NCBI GenBank assembly: GCA_039934035.1
Contig: JBDTMZ010000122.1
Location: 15,741-79,740, forward strand
Reading direction: 5' to 3'
DNA: 64,000 nucleotides
Source of the DNA: Solibacter sp039934035
Lineage (GTDB): Bacteria; Acidobacteriota; Terriglobia; Bryobacterales; Bryobacteraceae
The notes beneath the pieces were generated by a model. It worked only from the letters and a program-made list of their open reading frames with translations, was not told the origin of the DNA and made no database searches. Shown here in pieces: positions 16,901 to 24,371 of this stretch. Position 1 is the stretch's first letter; each line of letters starts with the position of its first letter. The translations under genes and the position numbers were made by a program.

Positions 16901-17055
16901 GATATAAAGGCTTATTTCAGACTATCATTTGCACGCCTTGGAACCCAATCCGAGACGCGACGGCAACGGAGCGTTCCCCGTGACTCGAGCCCGCATACCC
17001 CGGGTGTTCCGCTGCGCTCCCCTCCGTCCAACCGAAGGCCCCCGCCAGCGTAGCG

Positions 17056-17868
17056 TCAGCGTGGCACTCCACCGCTCGCGATCAGGGCGATGAACTGGAA
17101 TCCATTGAACGCCGCATGCAGCCCCGCCGCCGCCTTGGTCGAACCCGTCGACTGCCGCATCCAACCGAACGCCACCCCTGAAAGCGTAATCAGCAGGACG
17201 TGGCGCCACGAATTCCCGTATTCCTGGTAATGCAGCAGCCCGAACGGCAGGGCAGTCGCCAGTATGCCCGCAAGAGCGCCGAGACTGCGGACCAGCAAAG
17301 GTTGCAGAAAGCCTCGAAACAGCAGTTCCTCGCATACCGGCGCGATGATGCTGCCGAAAATCGCAATCAGTATCAGCGAAGTCGGGTTCTTGAGCAGTTT
17401 GGTCAACGGGTTGTCGATCTGAGGAATGTGGATCAGGGTGCCCAGCAGCCCCAATCCCAGGGCCAGCGCCACGCCGCATGCCACGATGGTATGAAACGAC
17501 AACCCGGGCGTGACCCAGCCTAAGGATCGCCAGAACGGCCGGTTATACTGCACGCGGAACATCACAGCGAGTGCGCCGAACAGCACGCCGTAACCGGCAA
17601 ATTGCTCCGCCAGCAACTCCCACGTGGCGACCGCCGGGTGTAGGTTCAGCAGCCACATGGCCAACTTCACCACGCTGAACCCGACGAGCATGCAGGGCAC
17701 CGCCAGGCCGACAAAAATCCCTAGATCCATATAGCCCCAGAAAGGCTCGCGTTCCGGCGCCGCCGCCGGAAGGGCAGGCAGTTCCAGTTCCAGAGGGGGT
17801 TCGACCGGTTCCACGGGCGCCAACGGATCCCGCCCTTCGGCCCCCTCCATGGCAGGCTCGTCCATCAC
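17056..17868 (-). CDS. CPBP-family intramembrane glutamic endopeptidase
   Basis: A 270-residue integral membrane protein with a ~45-residue acidic, proline-rich cytoplasmic N-terminus and about 6-8 hydrophobic segments. All three CPBP (Abi/CAAX protease) motifs are visible: EELLFRG, FGLLHYQEY (FxxxH) and HAAFNG (HxxxN). In eukaryotic Rce1 the family cleaves CAAX proteins; bacterial members act in membrane protein processing or bacteriocin immunity, usually with unknown substrates. It overlaps the deoxyhypusine-synthase-like gene by 4 bases and so is the third gene of the uvrA unit. Substrate and role are not readable. Confidence 0.9.
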   Translation of the reverse strand: MMDEPAMEGAEGRDPLAPVEPVEPPLELELPALPAAAPEREPFWGYMDLGIFVGLAVPCMLVGFSVVKLAMWLLNLHPAVATWELLAEQFAGYGVLFGALAVMFRVQYNRPFWRSLGWVTPGLSFHTIVACGVALALGLGLLGTLIHIPQIDNPLTKLLKNPTSLILIAIFGSIIAPVCEELLFRGFLQPLLVRSLGALAGILATALPFGLLHYQEYGNSWRHVLLITLSGVAFGWMRQSTGSTKAAAGLHAAFNGFQFIALIASGGVPR

Positions 17869-18827
17869 GAACTCTTCTCAATTAGCGCCGCGGCCAGCAA
17901 CGGGATCATCAGTTCGTGGTGTCCGGTGATCGCATACCCTTTGCCGCCCGCCTCGGCGTGAGGCCGCTCGACCACATTGCAGCGTGGACGGTAGTGTTGC
18001 AGGAAATCGAAATTCGCAGTCGTAAACTCAGTCAGCGGATAGCCCAGATTGCGTACCGTGGATACCGCCTTCAGAAACACTTCCGGCAGCAGCACGGCGG
18101 ATCCGACATTCAGATAAATTCCGCCCCCGTCCAAGTGCGTAACCAAACTGCAGAACAGCCGGAAATCGCGGTGTGTGGCGCTCCCGATCGCCGCTCCGTC
18201 CGCCGCCGGATGTGAATGCGGCGTGTCGGTGCCAATCGCCACGTGCACCGTCACCGGGATCCCGGCGCGGTACGCATTCAACAGCAGGCTCGCCTCGGGA
18301 CACGAGTTCCGCGCCCCGCGATCTTCCAGCCAGCCCCCGAGCGCCTCGCCCATGCCCAGTGGAACGGCATCGCCCTTTACGATGGCCTCGTTCATTTCGC
18401 GCCCGGTTTCTTCCGCGCTGCCGAAACGGCCGCCCGGCAGTACGGCTTCCACGTCCTCACTGGTATGCCCGGCCAGCGCAATCTCGAAATCGTGGATCGC
18501 CGCCGCGCCATTCAAAACGAAACCGCTGGCGAAGCCCCGTCGCATCAGGTCGAGCAGCACCGGAGCCAGCCCGCACTTGATCACATGCCCGCCCAGTCCC
18601 CACAAGATGGCCCGCCCCTGCTGCCGCGCATGCCATACCGCTTCGATCACACCGCGAAAACTATCGGCCGCCAGCAAATGCGGCAGCGAATCGATCAGCC
18701 CGCCGATTCCCGATCCGGACGCATAAGGCGCCGCGAAATCCTCCAGCCGTACCTTCCCGCCGCGCTCCTGCAGTCCAATGGTCTTCAGCTTCGAAAGATC
18801 GATCGGCTGCTGCTCGTACCGGCTCAT
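17865..18827 (-). CDS. Deoxyhypusine-synthase-like protein (tentative family)
   Basis: A 320-residue protein with a Rossmann-like pattern: GRAILWGLGGHVIKCGLAP, then FVLNGAAAIHDFE and HTSEDVEAVL, then HVAIGTDTPHSHPAADGAAIG. The GHVIK-GL-P...LNGA-AIHD run recalls deoxyhypusine synthase (COG1899-type) proteins, NAD-dependent enzymes that transfer the aminobutyl group of spermidine. Bacteria have no eIF5A, and bacterial homologues are often homospermidine-synthase-like or unassigned. The Lys-containing catalytic loop of true DHS was not found, so enzymatic identity is uncertain. It overlaps both uvrA and the CPBP protease gene by 4 bases, which is a firm operon signal. The fold is probable; the activity is unknown. 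Confidence 0.55.
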   Translation of the reverse strand: MSRYEQQPIDLSKLKTIGLQERGGKVRLEDFAAPYASGSGIGGLIDSLPHLLAADSFRGVIEAVWHARQQGRAILWGLGGHVIKCGLAPVLLDLMRRGFASGFVLNGAAAIHDFEIALAGHTSEDVEAVLPGGRFGSAEETGREMNEAIVKGDAVPLGMGEALGGWLEDRGARNSCPEASLLLNAYRAGIPVTVHVAIGTDTPHSHPAADGAAIGSATHRDFRLFCSLVTHLDGGGIYLNVGSAVLLPEVFLKAVSTVRNLGYPLTEFTTANFDFLQHYRPRCNVVERPHAEAGGKGYAITGHHELMIPLLAAALIEKSS

Positions 18828-21571
18828 GTCAGCACCTTGCGCAAGGCCTCGGCCGTGTAGCTCTTCTTGTGTCGTGCTACCTGTTCGGGCGTCCCCGCAA
18901 CCACGATGCGCCCGCCATACTCGCCGCCATCGGGCCCCATGTCAATGATCCAGTCCGCTGCCTTCATCACATCCAGATTATGCTCGATCACCACCACCGT
19001 GTTGCCCAGGTCCACCAGGCGCTGCAAAACATCCAGCAGTCTGCGCACGTCGTCGAAGTGCAGGCCGGTGGTCGGTTCGTCCAGCAGGTAGAAGGTCTTT
19101 CCGGTCTGCCGCTTACTCAGTTCCTTGGCCAGTTTGATGCGCTGCGCCTCTCCGCCGGAGAGCGTCGTCGCCGATTGCCCCAGGTGCAGATACCCCAATC
19201 CCACATCCACCAGCGTCTGCAGCTTCACCCGGATCTGCGGCAGATTCTCCATCAACGGCAGTGCATCTTCCACCGTGGATTCCAGCAGGTCCGCAATCGA
19301 TTGGCCCTTGAATTTCACTTGCAGCGTCTCGCGATTGTAGCGCCGCCCGCGACACAAATCGCAAGTCACGTACACGTCCGGCAGGAAGTTCATCTCGATG
19401 CGCTTCAGCCCGTCCCCCTGGCACGCTTCGCACCTGCCGCCCTTGACGTTGAAACTGAACCGTCCAGGCTTGTAGCCGCGCTCGCGCGATTCCGGCAGCA
19501 TCGCGTATAGATCCCGAATCGGCGTAAACAATCCCGTGTAGGTTGCCGGATTCGATCGCGGCGTGCGCCCGATCGCCGCCTGATCGATGCGAATCACCTT
19601 GTCCAAAAGCTCGATGCCTTCAATCGAGTCGTGCGCCCCCGGCTCTTCGAGCGACCCGTACACCTCTTTCGCCAGAGCGCGGTACAAAATCTCGTTGATC
19701 AGCGTGGACTTCCCACTGCCCGAAACACCCGTCACCACAGTCAGCACGCTGAGCGGAATTTCGGCATTCACTTCCTTCAGATTGTGTTGGCGCGCCCCGC
19801 GCACCGCCAGTTGCTTGCCATTGCCCTTGCGCCGCGTCGCCGGCACCGGAATACACTGCGCGCCCGAAAGATATTGCCCGGTCAACGAGGCAGGATTGCG
19901 CTCGATTTCCTCCGGCGTGCCGCTCGCCACCAACTCCCCGCCCAGGCGCCCCGCGCCCGGACCCAGGTCGATCACGTAATCCGCGCGTTGGATGGTCTCG
20001 GCATCGTGCTCCACCACCAGCACCGTATTGCCCATATCGCGCAAATGGGTCAGCGTTTCCAGCAGACGGTTATTGTCACGCGGATGAAGTCCGATGGAAG
20101 GCTCGTCCAACACGTACAACACGCCGCGTAGTTTAGAGCCGATCTGCGTTGCCAGGCGAATGCGCTGCGCCTCGCCTCCCGAAAGAGTCGCCGAAGAGCG
20201 GTCCAGGCTCAGATAATCCAGGCCCACCGCCGACAGGAATTCGAGCCGCCGCCGGACTTCGTCCACCACTCGCCCCGCAATCTGCGCCTCCCGAGCCGTC
20301 AGTTCCCAGTTGCGCACCGTCATCAGGGCGCGCGCAATCGGCAGTCCCGTGAATTCGCTGATCGCGAAATTCTTCACGCGCACCGCCAGGCTCGAGGGAC
20401 GCAAACGCCTGCCCTGACACGCGGGACACCCCGCCGGCGACATGTATTCCGTCAGCCATTCCCGGTACCCTTCCGACGACGCTGCGAATGTCTCCTCGAG
20501 CACGCCCAAAACTCCGGGAACGCCGCCCGCGCCGTTCACCAGAACCTCGCGGGATTTCTTCGGCAACTCATCGAAGGGCTTCGAGACGTTGATGCGGTTC
20601 TTCTTCGCCAACTCCTCAATCTGCTGCTGCATCTGCCACGAACTGCCGCCCGGGCCCAATCCGCCGTCGAACAGGGGCTTGCTCCCGTCGACTATCACTT
20701 TGGCCGGGTCGAAGGTCCATTTGCTGCCCAGCCCGTGGCATTCTTCGCAGGCGCCATATGGGCTGTTAAACGAAAACGAACGAGGCTCCAGTTGCGGAAT
20801 GCTGGTCCCGCACTCCGTGCACGCCAGCTTCTGCGAATAGAGGCGCTCCTCGCCGTTCACCACCACAATCAGCACCAGCCCGTTGGCCAGCTTCGTGGCG
20901 GTATCGATCGACGCTTCCAGCCGCTTCTCAATTCCAGGCTTCACCTGCAGCCGGTCTACCACCACTTCGATCGTGTGATTCTTCCGCTTATCCAGGCTGA
21001 TTTCTTCGTCGAGCGAGCGCAATGCCCCGTCCACCCGCGCCCGCACGAAACCCTGCCGCGCTAATTTCTCCAGCTCTTTCTTGTACTCGCCTTTGCGCCC
21101 GCGCACAATCGGCGCCATCACCATCAGCCGGTCTTCCGCCTTCAGCCCCAGCACATGCTGCAAAATCTGTTCCGTGGTCTGCCGCGAGATCTCGTTGCCG
21201 CAAACCGGGCAGTGCGGCACACCAATCGACGAGTACAGCAGACGCAGGTAGTCGTAGATTTCCGTGATCGTGCCGACCGTCGAACGCGGACTCCGGCTGG
21301 TAGTCTTCTGCTCGATCGAGATCGCCGGACTCAGGCCATCCACCGAATCCACGTCCGGCCGCTCCATCTGATCCAGAAACTGCCGCGCATAGGTGGAGAG
21401 CGTTTCCACATAGCGCCGCTGGCCTTCGGCGTAAATCGTATCGAAAGCTAACGAGGATTTACCCGAGCCGCTCAGACCGGTGATCACGGTCAGGCTATTC
21501 CGCGGAATTTCAACGTCGATGTTCTTAAGATTGTGCTGGCGCGCGCCATGCACGGTGATGCGGTCCAGCAT
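18824..21571 (-). CDS. uvrA: Excinuclease ABC subunit A
   Basis: A 915-residue UvrA, the damage-scanning ATPase of nucleotide excision repair. The order is GLSGSGKSSLAF (first Walker A), a CPVCGNEI zinc-binding insertion, an ABC signature before HPRDNNRL, a second Walker A GVSGSGKSTL, a CEACQGDG...CDLCRGRRYN zinc finger, a second signature LSGGEAQRIKLA and Walker B FYLLDEPTTGLH. The ATG at 21571 (MLDRITVHGARQHNLKN) is chosen because the family starts there; the longer open frame adds 42 non-conserved residues. It is divergent from the zinc-ribbon gene by 84 bases and overlaps the next minus-strand gene by 4 bases. No clear LexA box was recognised in the gap. Confidence 0.97.
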   Translation of the reverse strand: MLDRITVHGARQHNLKNIDVEIPRNSLTVITGLSGSGKSSLAFDTIYAEGQRRYVETLSTYARQFLDQMERPDVDSVDGLSPAISIEQKTTSRSPRSTVGTITEIYDYLRLLYSSIGVPHCPVCGNEISRQTTEQILQHVLGLKAEDRLMVMAPIVRGRKGEYKKELEKLARQGFVRARVDGALRSLDEEISLDKRKNHTIEVVVDRLQVKPGIEKRLEASIDTATKLANGLVLIVVVNGEERLYSQKLACTECGTSIPQLEPRSFSFNSPYGACEECHGLGSKWTFDPAKVIVDGSKPLFDGGLGPGGSSWQMQQQIEELAKKNRINVSKPFDELPKKSREVLVNGAGGVPGVLGVLEETFAASSEGYREWLTEYMSPAGCPACQGRRLRPSSLAVRVKNFAISEFTGLPIARALMTVRNWELTAREAQIAGRVVDEVRRRLEFLSAVGLDYLSLDRSSATLSGGEAQRIRLATQIGSKLRGVLYVLDEPSIGLHPRDNNRLLETLTHLRDMGNTVLVVEHDAETIQRADYVIDLGPGAGRLGGELVASGTPEEIERNPASLTGQYLSGAQCIPVPATRRKGNGKQLAVRGARQHNLKEVNAEIPLSVLTVVTGVSGSGKSTLINEILYRALAKEVYGSLEEPGAHDSIEGIELLDKVIRIDQAAIGRTPRSNPATYTGLFTPIRDLYAMLPESRERGYKPGRFSFNVKGGRCEACQGDGLKRIEMNFLPDVYVTCDLCRGRRYNRETLQVKFKGQSIADLLESTVEDALPLMENLPQIRVKLQTLVDVGLGYLHLGQSATTLSGGEAQRIKLAKELSKRQTGKTFYLLDEPTTGLHFDDVRRLLDVLQRLVDLGNTVVVIEHNLDVMKAADWIIDMGPDGGEYGGRIVVAGTPEQVARHKKSYTAEALRKVLT

Positions 21572-21655
21572 ACTGTTAGTGGTGGTTGGGGTGACTCGTT
21601 CTATTGTCGCGCGGCTTGTGCCGCTTGCGCAATTCGGGTTATAACAGACAGTGAA

Positions 21656-22060
21656 ATGAAGTGCGCGCAGTGCGGTGGAAGATTGAGACGGGTCCACCGG
21701 ACTTTCTTAGAGCGATTCGGCTACATGGCGATCTACGAATGCCACAAGTGCGAATGCGAGGAGTTCGTCCCGCGCCGCTTCCGCTATCACCTTGGCCCCC
21801 ATTGCCGCTGTCCGGTCTGCGGTACCTATCGTGTCGTTCGTCTCAAGCAGCCGGACAAAATCGATCGCAAACACGGCGGCTTTTTAAACCTGATTGAACG
21901 CATCGTTGGCAAAGGCCGCCTGTTTCACTGCCGCTGGTGCCGCCTGCAATTCTTCGATCGCCGCGAACTCAGCGTGGACTCCAAGGTCCAGCCGCAAACT
22001 GCCACGCCGGCGGCCGGCGTAATGCGCGAAACTGAGAAAGCTGCCGGCCCCGCAACCTAA
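21656..22060 (+). CDS. Small zinc-ribbon protein of unknown function
   Basis: A 134-residue cysteine-rich protein with four CxxC knuckles: CAQC (about 3-6), CHKC (about 29-32), CPVC (about 54-57) and CRWC (about 93-96). This spacing suggests two zinc ribbons or one larger treble-clef zinc module. The rest is strongly basic, and the C-terminal ~30 residues look disordered. The ATG at 21656 starts MKCAQCGG directly at the first knuckle, while the longer upstream frame has no conserved features. It lies one base from the RluD-type gene, so the two are probably co-transcribed, which hints at nucleic acid or ribosome association. No family was recognised. Confidence 0.7.
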   Translation: MKCAQCGGRLRRVHRTFLERFGYMAIYECHKCECEEFVPRRFRYHLGPHCRCPVCGTYRVVRLKQPDKIDRKHGGFLNLIERIVGKGRLFHCRWCRLQFFDRRELSVDSKVQPQTATPAAGVMRETEKAAGPAT

Positions 22061-22061
22061 C

Positions 22062-22955
22062 GTGCATTTCCAAGTGGAACTCCCGGATGCAGGCCAACGC
22101 CTGGATCACTGGCTACACCTCCGCCTGCCCGAGACCAGCCGCTCCCGCATTCAGGACTGGATCAAGCGCGGCAACGTCCAGGTCAACGGCGCCCCCACGC
22201 GCGCTTCCTACACCTTGCGCGGCGGAGAAGCCATCGCAGTGCAGCCGGTGGAATCGCCGCCACTGCACGCCACTCCTGAAGCCATCCCCCTGGCCATTCT
22301 CTACGAAGATACCGACCTCGTGGCCATCGATAAGCCCGCGGGCATGGTCGTGCACGCTGGCGCCGGCGTGCACGAGGGAACTCTGGTGAATGCGCTGCTA
22401 TACCGATTCCAACAACTGTCGGGCGTCGGCGGTACGCTGCGTCCCGGCATCGTCCACCGTCTGGACCGCTTCACCAGCGGTGTCATCCTCGTCGCCAAAA
22501 ACGATGCCGCGCATCGCAATCTCTCCGCGCAGTTCGCCGGACGCCAGGTGAAGAAGACCTACCTGGCGCTGGTCCACGGAGAAGTGAAGCCCGAAAGCGG
22601 ACGCATCGATCGTCCCATCACGCGCGATCCCGTCCACCGCGCACGTATGACCGCTCGTCTCGATACCGGCCGTGCGGCATGGAGCGAATACCAGACCCTG
22701 CGGCGCTATCCGGGCTTCACCCTTCTCGAAGTGCGCATCGGAACCGGGCGCACTCACCAGATTCGCGTGCACCTCGCCAGCCTGAAACACCCCGTCGTGG
22801 GCGACACCCTCTACGGCGCCGCAGCCCAGCCCGCACTCGGGCGCTACTTCCTGCACGCTCACCGCATCGAGTTCCACCAGCCCACCACCAGCCAGCCGCT
22901 GGCGATCGTCTCCCCCCTTGCCCCCGAGTTGCAGGCCTGGCTCGACTCCCTCTAA
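22062..22955 (+). CDS. RluD/RluA-family pseudouridine synthase
   Basis: A 297-residue protein. An S4 RNA-binding domain (about 8-65: QRLDHWL, RSRIQDWIKRGNVQVNG) is followed by the RluA-type catalytic domain. GIVHRLDRFTSGVILVAKN contains the catalytic aspartate in the HRLD motif, and RTHQIRVHLASLKHPVVGD is the C-terminal signature. It isomerises specific uridines in rRNA; RluD acts on helix 69 of 23S rRNA in the large subunit. The S4 domain favours the RluD branch, but RluB/RluC-type specificity cannot be excluded. The predicted start is GTG at 22062, one base after the zinc-ribbon gene. No strong Shine-Dalgarno was seen, which fits translational coupling. Confidence 0.93.
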   Translation: MHFQVELPDAGQRLDHWLHLRLPETSRSRIQDWIKRGNVQVNGAPTRASYTLRGGEAIAVQPVESPPLHATPEAIPLAILYEDTDLVAIDKPAGMVVHAGAGVHEGTLVNALLYRFQQLSGVGGTLRPGIVHRLDRFTSGVILVAKNDAAHRNLSAQFAGRQVKKTYLALVHGEVKPESGRIDRPITRDPVHRARMTARLDTGRAAWSEYQTLRRYPGFTLLEVRIGTGRTHQIRVHLASLKHPVVGDTLYGAAAQPALGRYFLHAHRIEFHQPTTSQPLAIVSPLAPELQAWLDSL

Positions 22956-23048
22956 AGCCGGGTGCATCCTGTTCCCGTGAGACAGTACCGCCCGCGCCCA
23001 CGGACGCACCGTTATGAAGACGCCGGCAAAGCCGCAATCACGCGGCGT

Positions 23049-23054
23049 TATAAT
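23049..23054 (+). promoter_or_regulatory. TATAAT -10-like box abutting the VWFA gene
   Basis: A perfect TATAAT ends 8 bases before the ATG at 23063, so transcription would begin at or within a few bases of the start codon. No good -35 hexamer lies at normal spacing. The same layout occurs before recN and murB. Confidence 0.4.
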
Positions 23055-23062
23055 TGATCCAT

Positions 23063-24013
23063 ATGAAAGTCAGGGCTCTCTTCGCGGCCTTTGCCGCCCT
23101 CGGCGCCGGCATCTGGGCTGCCGAGCAGAAACCCGCCGCCCCAGCGCCAACCCAGCTTCCCGTTCAGGCCGATGAGCCTACACGCATTCAGGTGGACGTA
23201 ACCCGCGTCAGCCTGCTGTACACGGTCACCGATCGCAAGGGCCGCTTCGTCACCAATTTGACGAAAGACGATTTCGAGGTCTTTGAAGCCAAGAAACCCC
23301 AGTCGGTCCTGGAATTCAATGCCGAAAGCGATCTGCCGCTGCGCCTCGGCATCCTCATCGATACCAGCAACAGCATTCGCGACCGCTTCAAGTTCGAGCA
23401 GGACGCGGCCATCGAGTTCCTCAACAATACCCTGCATGCCAATCAGGATCGCGCCATGCTGGTGAAGTTCGATAGCAGCGCCGAACTGGTCAGCGATCTC
23501 ATCACCGATACCGAGAAACTGGCCACCTCCATTCGCTCCCTTCGGCCCGGCGGCGGCACCGCCCTCTACGACGCCATCTACTTCGCCTGCCGCGACAAGC
23601 TCTCGCAAGACCAGCCCAAACACAAATTCCGCCGCGCCATCGTCATCGTCAGCGATGGCGACGATAACCAGAGCCACTACACCAGAGACCAGGCCCTCGA
23701 AATGTCCCAGAAAGCCGACGTCGTGCTCTACGGCATTTCCACCAATATCAGCAGGGTGGAAAGCGATGGTGACAAGGTCCTGAAATACTTCGCTTCGGAA
23801 ACCGGCGGCAAAGCGTTTTTCCCCTTCAAGGTGGAAGACCTGGAACAGTCGTTTGAGAATATCGCCAACGAACTGCGCCACCAGTACAACATCGCCTACC
23901 GGCCGGAGCCCTTGAAGACGGATGGCCTGTTCCACCCCGTCGAGCTGCGCGTGAAAAATCGGAAAGATCTGGTAGTGCATGTTCGCAAGGGCTACTACGC
24001 TTCCAAAATGTAG
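23063..24013 (+). CDS. Exported VWFA-domain protein, acidobacterial type
   Basis: A 316-residue exported protein. The N-terminal hydrophobic segment (about 5-19) is followed by a short Ala/Pro linker and the region LLYTVTDRKGRFVTNLTKDDFEV, which is typical of the VWFA-related acidobacterial domain family. The MIDAS metal-binding motif D100-T-S-N-S begins the von Willebrand A fold, with a later GGGTALYDA (MIDAS Thr) and SDGDDN. The C-terminal region carries YRPEPLKTDGLFHPVELRV-type beta strands. VWA domains bind ligands through a divalent metal; the partner is unknown. The ATG at 23063 is preferred over TTG at 23054. This family is the main taxonomic clue in the window. Confidence 0.92.
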   Translation: MKVRALFAAFAALGAGIWAAEQKPAAPAPTQLPVQADEPTRIQVDVTRVSLLYTVTDRKGRFVTNLTKDDFEVFEAKKPQSVLEFNAESDLPLRLGILIDTSNSIRDRFKFEQDAAIEFLNNTLHANQDRAMLVKFDSSAELVSDLITDTEKLATSIRSLRPGGGTALYDAIYFACRDKLSQDQPKHKFRRAIVIVSDGDDNQSHYTRDQALEMSQKADVVLYGISTNISRVESDGDKVLKYFASETGGKAFFPFKVEDLEQSFENIANELRHQYNIAYRPEPLKTDGLFHPVELRVKNRKDLVVHVRKGYYASKM

Positions 24014-24039
24014 CGTGCTCGCGACGCCTCGAATCCGCA

Positions 24040-24195
24040 GTGCAGCCTACCGCCCGGGATACCGAGCCGCGCGAGGTTAAACTCGGCCAGATCCAGTTGC
24101 CCCCCGGTCCCGCCGTCGTGCGCGTCAAGGCGATCAATATCGAAGGCGGAGAACTTTTCCGCCTCCTCTCCGTCACCCTGCGGCCCCTGCAATAA
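24040..24195 (+). pseudogene. Likely 3' remnant of an unidentified coding gene
   Basis: In the frame ending at the TAA at 24193-24195 there are about 50 codons of convincing protein-like sequence (EVKLGQIQLPPGPAVVRVKA, then IEGGELFRLLSVTLRPL). The upstream part of that frame runs into the VWFA gene without a credible start; a GTG at 24040 is the only candidate. It reads like the C-terminal beta-sandwich end of a secreted carbohydrate-active or sulfatase-type protein whose 5' part is gone. No Shine-Dalgarno was seen. A short expressed peptide cannot be excluded. Confidence 0.4.
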
Positions 24196-24284
24196 ACAGC
24201 GCCTGCCGCCCCGCCAAAAATATTCCCACTCAGGCGATCACTTTCGCCTGCGTTTTACGCGTGTTCAGGTGAGGGGAATTTCTT

Positions 24285-24371
24285 ATGTGGGTCGTAAACA
24301 TCCTGGCGACGTTCGTCGTGCTGTCCATGTTCCTGAGTATGCTCAATGAGCGCCCCGGCAAACACCGCTAA
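24285..24371 (+). CDS. Putative 28-aa membrane peptide
   Basis: The ORF encodes MWVVNILATFVVLSMFLSML followed by NERPGKHR: one hydrophobic helix (about residues 2-20) and a short basic tail, as in small single-span membrane peptides. A purine-rich run (AGGTGAGGGGAA) lies 6-15 bases before the ATG, a usable ribosome-binding site. Its last bases overlap the end of the convergent YfhO-type gene by 4 bases. Support is a good initiation site, a coherent hydrophobic segment and an otherwise empty gap. Confidence 0.45.
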   Translation: MWVVNILATFVVLSMFLSMLNERPGKHR

